This document shows, piece by piece, positions 57,117 to 64,000 of a DNA stretch of 64,000 nucleotides. The translations under genes were made by a program, and so were the position numbers. Location of the stretch: positions 806,001 to 870,000 of the forward strand of contig OY759970.1 of NCBI GenBank assembly GCA_963662965.1. Reading direction: 5' to 3'. Position 1 is the first letter of the stretch, and the number at the start of each line of letters is the position of its first letter. This DNA comes from DTWD01 sp963662965. Its GTDB lineage: Bacteria > Acidobacteriota > Vicinamibacteria > Vicinamibacterales > UBA8438. The notes under the pieces are model-generated. The model made no database searches and was not told the DNA's origin. It saw only the letters and a list, made by a program, of their open reading frames with translations.

Positions 57117-58367
57117 CTATCGATCCGTCGGCGGCTCGACGCCGCTCGCGCGGTAGCGAGCGGCGTCACAGCGCGCGACGAGCGGATTTAGCATCGACAT
57201 CGGGCTGGTCGCCGCGCCGATCTGCACCGGCACCCCGACGTAGTGGTGATAGGCGGTCAGCTCATGACGGCGTGCCTCGCTCGCCGACACCATCATCGCC
57301 AGCTGACCGCGACCATCCACCGTGATCCGCTGGTCGTCGCCGGCACGGACCGGCTTCTTCATGGCGAATGCGACGACCCGCTCAGCCTGGATGTGGCCCC
57401 ACGCCACCACCCGGGGGTGGGCCGTCGTGCTCCGCTCGTAGGCCTGCCATCGGCCATCTCGCCGCGTTTCGACGAGCCACGCGCCATCATCGCTCTCGCC
57501 TTCGTTGGGCACGGCGCTCAACCGGACGGCATCGTCTTGATTTCGCAACGAGCCGTAGGTCCAGCGCTCGGTACCGAAGTCCCAGACGACCGGCAGGTCG
57601 CCGACGCTGAGCGGCGTCTCCAGAGACAGGCCGGTGATCACATCATCGGGATCCTCAACCACGATGGACGCCTTGAGCCACGACTTGCTGTTCGGCATCC
57701 CGATGGTCATCTCGAATGGAAGGTCACCGCCGGGTCCGACGACGAACCGTCCGTTGTATCGCACTTCGACGTACTGCGCGCCTTCGCGCAGAACCTCGAA
57801 CTCAACCGATGTGGTATCGATTCCGAACGCTGCGCCCGCATGGTCATGGACGCGGAGGCCATTGACGTTATCGCCGACATCGATGCTCTCGTCACGGAAC
57901 GCGACGGAGCGCAGCAGCGGATCGCCGTTCTTGCCGAGGCGGACCCCGCCGACCTGCACGGCATCACCCGCGGCAGCCTCAGACAACGTCAACCCGCGTC
58001 GGGCTTCGGCGGCGCTTCGCACGGACGGTCCGTATTCGACCTGGAACGTCGCCGTTTCCAGCGGTCCGATGCTGACATTGAAATTGACGGCCAGCCACTG
58101 GACCGACCCGTCCGGCCATCGCGCGAGCGCGGTGAACATCGCCGGGAGCTCGGTTCCGTCGCGCAGGAGACGGACCGTGCCGGCGTCGGGCAGCGAACCT
58201 TGCCGGAACGGTACGCGCGCGTCGACCGGATAGTTAAACCGCCTGATCCCAGTCGTTTCCTCGACGTGAAGCGCGGTTCTGTCGGCGGGCTGCGCCGTGG
58301 TCGGCGGCGCCGCGAGCACTCCAGAGGCCAGGGCTGCGGCGCACGCGACACTGAGGAGTCGTGGCAC
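57117..58367 (-). CDS. Secreted protein with RIFT-barrel (YetA/PcRGLX-like) N-domain
   Basis: 416 residues. Signal peptide to about PPTTAQPA, then an N-terminal beta domain with GIRRFNYPVDARVPFRQGSL and FTALARWPDGSVQWLAVNF, typical of the RIFT-barrel domain of exo-rhamnogalacturonan-lyase-like and YetA proteins. The middle beta domain has NSKSWLKASIVVEDPDD. The C-terminal helical catalytic domain of lyases seems absent. 32 bases upstream of the MBL gene; probably one operon with MBL and PQQ dehydrogenase. Confidence 0.65.
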   Translation of the reverse strand: MPRLLSVACAAALASGVLAAPPTTAQPADRTALHVEETTGIRRFNYPVDARVPFRQGSLPDAGTVRLLRDGTELPAMFTALARWPDGSVQWLAVNFNVSIGPLETATFQVEYGPSVRSAAEARRGLTLSEAAAGDAVQVGGVRLGKNGDPLLRSVAFRDESIDVGDNVNGLRVHDHAGAAFGIDTTSVEFEVLREGAQYVEVRYNGRFVVGPGGDLPFEMTIGMPNSKSWLKASIVVEDPDDVITGLSLETPLSVGDLPVVWDFGTERWTYGSLRNQDDAVRLSAVPNEGESDDGAWLVETRRDGRWQAYERSTTAHPRVVAWGHIQAERVVAFAMKKPVRAGDDQRITVDGRGQLAMMVSASEARRHELTAYHHYVGVPVQIGAATSPMSMLNPLVARCDAARYRASGVEPPTDR

Positions 58368-58440
58368 GTCGTCCGTGATTATAGCGACGCTGCTTCCGCG
58401 GCTCTAGGGTCCCGCCGGGACCCTCGCTACAATGACCTGC

Positions 58441-59682
58441 ATGAGGACGAGGTCCTGGGGACTCGGCATGGTGCTGTGGTTCGCCGCGCCCAGCGTCACG
58501 GTGGCGGCGGACGACTGGCGCGAGTTCCGGGGGCCGACCGGACAGGGACACGCGCCGGACGTCGCGCTCCCGCTCGAGTGGAGCGAGACCGACAACGTCG
58601 TCTGGAAATCGCCGGTGCCGGGTCGAGGATGGTCGTCGCCGGTCATCGCCGACGGCCGTCTCTGGCTCACTACCTCGATCGACTCTACGGGGAGCGGGTC
58701 GCTTCGGCTGCTCGCGTACGACACCGAGACCGGCGACGAGGTGGTCAACCGCGAAATCTTTCGCGTGGATGACACCGACGCGCCCAATCCGAAGAACAGC
58801 CTCGCGTCCCCGTCGGCGGTGATCGATCCGAACGGCGAACGCATCTACGTCCACTTCGGCGCCTACGGCACCGCGGCCGTGACCACCGACGGCGCGATCG
58901 TCTGGTCGACGCGATTCCCGTACATTTCTCAGCACGGCAACGGCGGCTCGCCGGTGGTGCACGAGGATCTCCTGATCCTCAGCATCGATGGCTACGACAC
59001 CGCCTATGTCGTCGCCCTCGATGCCGCCACAGGTGAGGAACGGTGGCGAACCATGCGGCCCGACCCGGTCTCGCAGGCCTATTCGACCCCACTGGTGATT
59101 CGGGTCGGCGACACAAATCAGCTTGTCAGCGTCGCCGCATTTCGGACCACCGGGCACAACCCGGCGACCGGTGAGGAGATCTGGAGCGTCGGCTACCGCA
59201 ACGGCTTCTCCAACGTGCCACGGCCGGTCTTTGGACACGGGATGGTGTATCTCTCGACCGGCTTCAACACCCCGTCGCTGCTGGCGGTCCGAGTGGACGG
59301 GACCGGGGACGTCACGCGGTCGCATGTGGCATGGCGATTGAACCGCGGCGCGCCGCTGACCCCGTCGCCACTCCTCGTCGGCGACGAGTTGTACATCATC
59401 ACCGACTTCGGGATCGCCACCTGCGTCGACGCCGCGACGGGCGAGGTTCACTGGCAGGATCGGATCGGTGGAAATCACTCAGCGTCACCGGTCTTCGCCG
59501 CCGGACGGATCTACTTCCAGAACGAAGAGGGGGTGACGACGGTCATCAAGCCCGGCACCGAGTTCCAGGTGCTCGCCCGGAACGAGCTCGACGGCGCCAT
59601 GCTCGCGACGATGGCGGTTGTCGACGGTGCGATCTTCATCCGCACCGAGTCCAACCTGTATCGGATCGAGGACGAGCGGTAG
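58441..59682 (+). CDS. Secreted PQQ-like beta-propeller protein
   Basis: 413 residues from ATG 58441 (ATG 58432 also possible). Signal peptide, then DDWREFRGPTGQGHAPDVAL and eight or so propeller blades (AYDTETGDEV, ALDAATGEERWRT, CVDAATGEVHWQDR). This WxxFRGPxG class is common in Acidobacteria and Planctomycetes and may be a binding scaffold rather than an enzyme. Divergent from the RIFT-barrel gene. Confidence 0.8.
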   Translation: MRTRSWGLGMVLWFAAPSVTVAADDWREFRGPTGQGHAPDVALPLEWSETDNVVWKSPVPGRGWSSPVIADGRLWLTTSIDSTGSGSLRLLAYDTETGDEVVNREIFRVDDTDAPNPKNSLASPSAVIDPNGERIYVHFGAYGTAAVTTDGAIVWSTRFPYISQHGNGGSPVVHEDLLILSIDGYDTAYVVALDAATGEERWRTMRPDPVSQAYSTPLVIRVGDTNQLVSVAAFRTTGHNPATGEEIWSVGYRNGFSNVPRPVFGHGMVYLSTGFNTPSLLAVRVDGTGDVTRSHVAWRLNRGAPLTPSPLLVGDELYIITDFGIATCVDAATGEVHWQDRIGGNHSASPVFAAGRIYFQNEEGVTTVIKPGTEFQVLARNELDGAMLATMAVVDGAIFIRTESNLYRIEDER

Positions 59683-60810
59683 GGGCGCTCTTCGGTTTCA
59701 CACCTTGTCCGGATTATACGGGCGAGCAAATTCTGTGAAGAAAAGTGTTGACAGGTTTCAGACGGCAAGTTGTTTGCGGTCCCCGATGCCGTGAGCACGT
59801 CCCTCCCGGGACGCTGGCGAGGCCGCCGTTGCGCCTTTGCCCCCGACCGAATGCGAAGCGAACACTCAGCGCCTAAACGGCCACTCAAGAGGCCCACAAG
59901 GCGTTTACATACAGTGGCTTATGATGGGTCCTGCGCTCTACGACACCTGTATCCGTTTCCCAGTCCTCTTCCCAGTCCTCCACCACGCACGCTGAACGCC
60001 TCGGTGACGCCATCGCCGAGCTGTCGGCCCGCATCCAGGCAGCGACCTACGAGCTGCTGGTCCTCATATGCGAATTCGACGAGGGTGCCGGGTGGACCAA
60101 CGGCTTCCGGTCGTGTGCGCACTGGCTCAATTGGCGCACAGGTCTGGATCTCGGAGCGGCGCGCGAGAAGGTGCGCGTCGCTCACGCGCTCGCCGATCTG
60201 CCGTTGCTCAGCGCCGCGATGCAACGTGGCGAGGTCTCCTACTCGAAGATGCGTGCCGTCACTCGCGTGGCGACGCCGGAGAACGAGCGCACGTTGCTCG
60301 ACGTCGCGCGCAGCGGAATGGCGGCACATGTGGAACGGATCGCGCGCGGGTGGCGGACGGTGGATCGCCTATTGAGGCATCGGATGAGCGCCGCCGTCCT
60401 GAACACCGACATCTCAACTGGTGGGTCGACAACGACGGGAGGGTCGTGCTCCGCGGCCGGCTCTTCCCCGAAGTGGGAGCGGTCGTCTGCCGAGCGCTGG
60501 AGGTGGCCGCCGATCGCGTGCGTAACGAGGGAAGCGACGATGGCGTCGAGACAACCGCCGGGCAACGGCGGGCCGACGCCTTGGGGCTCGTCGCCGAAAG
60601 CGCCCTGGCCGGTCACCTCGACCGAGGCACGGCGGGCGATCGCTATCAGGTGGTCGTCCACGTCGACGAGGCGGTGCTGCCAAGCGACGGCGCGGATGGG
60701 CAGTCAGTGCTGGAGGCGGGAGACGCCCTGCACGTTTCCGCGGAAACGTCCCGGCGCATGGCATGTGATGCATCGACCGTCGTGATGCGACACGACACTG
60801 ACGGTCGCGT

Positions 60811-60865
60811 GCTCGACCCATTCGACAGGCTCAGGGTCGACCCCGAGCGGCGTCGAGGGGTCCAC
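60811..60865. repeat. TTCGACAGGCTCAGG-type repeat, copy 1
   Basis: CTCGACCCATTCGACAGGCT then CAGGGTCGACCCCGAGC and GCGTCGAGGGGTC. The core resembles the widespread TTCGACAGGCTCAGG repeat seen in many high-GC genomes. It is inside the HNH pseudogene and, if translated, reads LDPFDRLRVDPERRRGVH. Confidence 0.75.
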
Positions 60866-61192
60866 GTTGGCCGAAAACCCCGCGTGATCTCTCGCCGGCC
60901 CTCCGGCGCGCGCTGACGGCGCGACAGCGTCACTGTCGGTTCCCCGGCTGTTCGGCTCGTCACTGCGACGCCCATCATGTCCGGCACTGGGCCGACGGCG
61001 GGGCGACAAAGCTCGACAACCTCGTCCTCCTCTGTCGGCATCACCACCGTGCGGTGCACGAAGGCGGGTTCACCGTCCGACTTGGCACCGATGGCACGGT
61101 GGCCTTTTTCCAGCCCGACGGCCAGTTGCTCCCGGCCGTACCGCCGACCCCGCAGTGGCACGGCCCAGCACTCGCCCCGAAGCTCGCCCATC

Positions 61193-61247
61193 TCGACCCA
61201 TTCGGCAGGCTCAAGGTCGATCCCGAGCAGCGTCGAGGGGTCGATGC
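61193..61247. repeat. TTCGACAGGCTCAGG-type repeat, copy 2
   Basis: Same 55-bp unit as 60811-60865 with a few changes (TTCGGCAGGCTCAAGG). In frame it reads LDPFGRLKVDPEQRRGVD. Direct orientation relative to copy 1, 382 bp apart. Confidence 0.75.
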
Positions 61248-61401
61248 AGCCGGAACCCCCATCGGACCGCACACCGCGACACCGTACTGGCAGGGAGAAC
61301 CGCTGGACGAAGACTGGGCGATCAGCGTGCTCTGGAGACCACGAACGGAGCGGCAACCGGCATCCGACGTTTCCGCACAACCGTGATACATTCCTCGGAC
61401 T

Positions 61402-63033
61402 ATGTGGGAACACGACTATACGCCTGTCGCTGACAGCCTCGGCTACTCCACCCTCGTGTCGGCCATACCGCTGGTGATCCTGTTCTACATGCTGGGGGTC
61501 CTGCGGAAGCCAAGCTGGGTCGCCGGCCTGAGCGCCCTCGGGGTCGCCTTCGTCCTGGCCGTCGGCGTTTACGGCATGCCGGTCCCGCAGGCAGGCGCCG
61601 CGATGGTCTACGGCGCCGCGTTCGGGCTGTTCCCCATCGGCTGGATCGTCATCGCGTCGCTGATCTTGTACCGGGTCACGCTCGACACCGGGAAGTTCGA
61701 GATCATCAAGGACGCCATCGGCTCGCTGAGCGACGACCGGCGGCTGCAGGCTGTATTGATCGGCTTCGCGTTCGGTGCGTTTATCGAAGGGGCGGCCGGG
61801 TTCGGCACGCCGGTCGCCGTCGCCGCCGCCATGCTGACCGGCCTCGGCTTCTCGCCGTTCTACGCCGCGTTCATCTGTCTCGTCGCCAACACCGCCCCGG
61901 TCGCCTTCGGATCGCTCGGCATCCCAGTGGTGACGCTCGCCGGCATCACCGGGCTCGACGTGGGCGCCCTCAGCTCGATGACGGGACGCCTCTGCGCCCT
62001 CATCGCGATCGTCATCCCCGGCTACATGGTCGTCATCATGTGTGGCTTCTCGCGAGCGTTCGAGGTGCTGCCGCCGGTGCTAGCGTGCGCGGTCGCGTTC
62101 GCCGCCGTCCTGCTGGGCGTGTCGAACACCCTCGGCCCGGAGTTGGCCGCCATCCTGGCCGCGATCGCGGCGCTGGTGGCGATGGTCGTGGTGATGAAGA
62201 GCTGGAAGCCGAAACAGATATTCCGTTTCGAGGGCGACACCGAGGCGACGGCGAAGCACCACGGGCACACGATGGGCGCGCTGATCTCGGCCTGGAGCCC
62301 GTACATCCTGCTGGTCGCTTTTGTGCTGGTATGGCGCTTCCCGCCGATTCAGGCGATGCTCAACTCTCTCAGCGTCACGATGCAGGTTCCGCTGCTGCAC
62401 GAGACGATCTTGCGTATCCCGCCGCTGACGCCAGAGCCCTCGCCCTACGGCGCCGTCTACAACTTTAATTGGCTCTCGGCCGCCGGCACCTCGTGCTTCC
62501 TCTCGGCGTTCGCCGCGTCGCTGCTCCTGGGGATGCCAATCGGAAAGTTCTTCGGCGTCGTCGGTGACGTGCTCAAGCAGCTGTCGAAGCCGCTGTTGAC
62601 GATTGCGTCGGTGCTGGCCGTCGCGTACGTGATGAACTACGGTGGCATGACGGCGACGCTCGGGCTCGCCTTTGCCGCCACCGGCGTGCTCTTCCCGGCG
62701 TTCAGCGCGATGCTCGGCTGGACTGGCGTCTTCCTGTCCGGGAGCGACACCGCCTCGAACGCCCTGTTCGGCACCCTGCAGGTCGTTACCGCCAACGCGC
62801 TCGATCTGAACCCGGTCCTGACCGCATCGACGAACGCGGCCACCGGGGTGATGGGCAAGATGGTCTCGCTCCAGAGCATTGCCGTTGCGGTGGCAGCGAC
62901 CGGTATGGCGTCGTCGGAAGAAGGGCGGCTGTTTCGGACGACGCTGAAGCACAGCATCATCCTGATGCTCTTCATGGCGGTGGTGACGATGATCTTTGCC
63001 TACGTCCTGCCGCAGTTCGTGCCGAGCGTGTAA
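61402..63033 (+). CDS. L-lactate permease (LctP family)
   Basis: 543 residues with 12-14 membrane helices. Conserved LctP signatures: FIEGAAGFGTPVAVAAAMLT, NTAPVAFGSLGIP, SGSDTASNALFGTLQ. LctP transports lactate (and glycolate) with protons. No lactate dehydrogenase gene is near; the formate dehydrogenase at the other end of the window is unlinked. Confidence 0.9.
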   Translation: MWEHDYTPVADSLGYSTLVSAIPLVILFYMLGVLRKPSWVAGLSALGVAFVLAVGVYGMPVPQAGAAMVYGAAFGLFPIGWIVIASLILYRVTLDTGKFEIIKDAIGSLSDDRRLQAVLIGFAFGAFIEGAAGFGTPVAVAAAMLTGLGFSPFYAAFICLVANTAPVAFGSLGIPVVTLAGITGLDVGALSSMTGRLCALIAIVIPGYMVVIMCGFSRAFEVLPPVLACAVAFAAVLLGVSNTLGPELAAILAAIAALVAMVVVMKSWKPKQIFRFEGDTEATAKHHGHTMGALISAWSPYILLVAFVLVWRFPPIQAMLNSLSVTMQVPLLHETILRIPPLTPEPSPYGAVYNFNWLSAAGTSCFLSAFAASLLLGMPIGKFFGVVGDVLKQLSKPLLTIASVLAVAYVMNYGGMTATLGLAFAATGVLFPAFSAMLGWTGVFLSGSDTASNALFGTLQVVTANALDLNPVLTASTNAATGVMGKMVSLQSIAVAVAATGMASSEEGRLFRTTLKHSIILMLFMAVVTMIFAYVLPQFVPSV

Positions 63034-63046
63034 CCGAGGAGCAACG

Positions 63047-63108
63047 CCGCCAGGCGGGACGCCCACCCGCGGGGTGATGTTGATTCGACGAGGGCAGGCC
63101 GCTAGCTC
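63047..63108. repeat. Third copy of the 12.4-kb REP-like repeat
   Basis: GGCGGGACGCCCACCCGCGG, GTGATGTTGATTCGACGAGG and GCAGGCCGCTAG match the 12545-12600 copy at about 70-75%. It overlaps the 3' end of the STAS remnant. Confidence 0.6.
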
Positions 63109-63457
63109 TCGCGGGTGCCGGGAGCGAGACTCCGCACCGCCTCCTGCTGCGAGGGGAACGTCTGAATGACGTACGTCAGGCCGGCGACCAGCATTAGTTC
63201 TCGACCCGGTCGGTGAGGTTGGCCAAGTGCAGCGTGCCCCCAGCCTTGCGCACCGTCACCAGACCGCTCACGATTTCGCCCAAACAGGTGCTATCCATAT
63301 ACGAGACGCCGGCCATATCGATGACGAACTTGCCCCTCCCGTCATCAACCAGGGTGCTTACGCGCGCCACCAACGTGCCGTAGTCGTCGTTGCGGGTCAT
63401 CCGACCCGGCACGGCCAGGACCGTCACGTCGCCGATAACGTGTTCTTCAAGCCGCAT
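63102..63457 (-). pseudogene. STAS-domain (anti-sigma antagonist-like) protein, frameshifted
   Basis: ATG 63457 gives MRLEEHVIGDVTVLAVPGRM and FVIDMAGVSYMDSTCLGEIV, the STAS fold with the phospho-acceptor Ser in DSTCLG. TAA follows RVEN at residue 87. The next frame carries the missing last helix (MLVAGLTYVIQTFPSQQEAV) to TAG at 63102. A one-base deletion in AACTAATG explains it. The 87-residue product may retain some fold; STAS proteins act in partner-switching sigma control. Confidence 0.7.
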
Positions 63458-63494
63458 CGGACGTCACGCGGGTCGTAGAGTGCATGCGAAGCCG

Positions 63495-64000
63495 CTACCG
63501 CACGAATGCCGGCACCCGCACGAGCACATAGGTCACGTGCCCCCCTTCGGGCACCAGGTAGCCGTGCGGGGTCCGCGCCGGAATGTGCAGCACATCGCCG
63601 GCGGCCACAGGATACCTCCTTCCGCCATCGATCCCGCTGCCGAGGCTCCCTCTCCGGTCGAGCATCTCGCCGCCGACCAGCAACTGCCCCGCGCCGCTTT
63701 TCACGAAGACGATGTCGATGATGTCGTCGTGGATCTCGGGGACCCCGTTGGCGTCTCGGTGGATGTATCGAAACCGGTGCGAGCGCGTCGGACTCCCGTA
63801 GTCGGCGAGCGTTTCGCGAGCGGAGTGGTCCGGCCGGACCCGAACGGACAGCGCCTCGTGCCGTCGTTGGAGCTCCGCCGCGCTCCACATCGCAAATCCC
63901 GGTGGGTCGAAGTCGAGAACGGGTGCGTCATCAGGCACGACTGGATCAACCAACACCGGGAGCCGGACGAGCACGTACGTCACGTATCCGCCGTCCGGGA
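63495..64000 (-). CDS. Cupin-domain protein, 5' end beyond window
   Basis: 168 residues visible, frame open at the right edge. The cupin motif has RYIHRDANGVPEIHDDIIDI, VFVKSGAGQLLVGGEM and ARTPHGYLVPEGG. The C-terminal segment EGGHVTYVLVRVPAFVR is repeated upstream as DGGYVTYVLVRLPVLVD at the window edge, so the full protein probably has two or more tandem cupin domains. Ligand unknown; cupins bind metals or small acids. Confidence 0.75.
   Translation of the reverse strand, partial: PDGGYVTYVLVRLPVLVDPVVPDDAPVLDFDPPGFAMWSAAELQRRHEALSVRVRPDHSARETLADYGSPTRSHRFRYIHRDANGVPEIHDDIIDIVFVKSGAGQLLVGGEMLDRRGSLGSGIDGGRRYPVAAGDVLHIPARTPHGYLVPEGGHVTYVLVRVPAFVR

Larger units (their letters stand above)
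59931..61386 (+). pseudogene. DUF222/HNH endonuclease, frameshifted, with repeat insertions
   Basis: A frame opening at CTG 59931 (no ATG/GTG/TTG) gives the DUF222 part (RLGDAIAELSARIQAATYEL, FRSCAHWLNWRTGLDLGAAR). It shifts near 60367 into PEHRHLNWWVDNDGRVVLRG. A 55-bp repeat insertion at 60811 is followed by a second shift near 60895 into the HNH core (CRFPGCSARHCDAHHVRHWA, then NLVLLCRHHHRAVHEGG). A second repeat copy lies at 61193; the end is TGA at 61386. The HNH catalytic residues are intact but not in frame with the rest. The 59683-59930 stretch before it has no gene, only a TTGACA at 59749. Confidence 0.8.

Noticed and set aside
59749..59780. TTGACA as the promoter of the HNH gene
   Set aside because: No convincing -10 at 16-18 bases (TGTTTG), and the gene start is 180 bases away.

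Overview
The window is high-GC bacterial chromosome that most resembles Acidobacteriota of the Vicinamibacteria type. This is inferred from content, not from a database search: two secreted von Willebrand proteins of the 'VWFA-related acidobacterial' kind, a kinase-TolB/FlgO-TPR fusion, DinB, DUF3179 and HNH/DUF222 proteins, and a PQQ dehydrogenase beside a metallo-beta-lactamase-fold hydrolase. One tRNA (Val-CAC, with encoded CCA) is present. I see no CRISPR array, rRNA, prophage or intact transposase.

Layout. 1-530: VapBC-type toxin-antitoxin pair, toxin cut by the window edge. 538-6897: a complete respiratory formate dehydrogenase locus (alpha, beta, cytochrome b, FdhE on minus; FdhD divergent). 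The alpha subunit is a selenoprotein whose UGA is followed by a SECIS-like hairpin. 7-19 kb: lytic transglycosylase, DUF350, DinB, VWFA protein, hisC, hydrolases, a VKOR preceded by a Tat-signal micro-ORF, and several broken genes. 19-26.6 kb: a cytochrome c with a 369-bp internal duplication, a stretch of decayed genes (ClC channel, FAD oxidoreductase, kinase-TPR), an intact anion symporter, tatA, and a second selenoprotein (peroxiredoxin). 26.9-38 kb: MscS, hpt, citrate-synthase-like, ftsH, groEL/groES with a promoter and imperfect CIRCE, and rpoD with a long C-terminal tail. 38-43 kb: a possible lipid-headgroup operon and a Na/Pi transporter operon. 43-54 kb: envelope and housekeeping genes (uvrB, DHH phosphoesterase, patatin-like, greA, SpoU methyltransferase, rarA). 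54-64 kb: PQQ dehydrogenase cluster, beta-propeller protein, broken HNH gene, lactate permease, STAS remnant and partial cupin gene.

Two themes stand out. First, two genes that look truncated (formate dehydrogenase alpha and a peroxiredoxin) are intact selenoprotein genes: each UGA sits exactly at the catalytic Cys/Sec position and is followed by a hairpin meeting the bacterial SECIS rules. Second, at least eleven accessory genes carry frameshifts, nonsense codons or deletions, while every core gene (hisC, ftsH, groEL, groES, rpoD, uvrB, greA, rarA, hpt) is intact. That bias suggests real gene decay, for example in a host-associated or streamlining lineage, although uncorrected homopolymer errors could explain some single-base lesions. 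Several dispersed short repeat families, and a small cysteine-rich ORF with a degraded second copy 37 kb away, are the least explained features.
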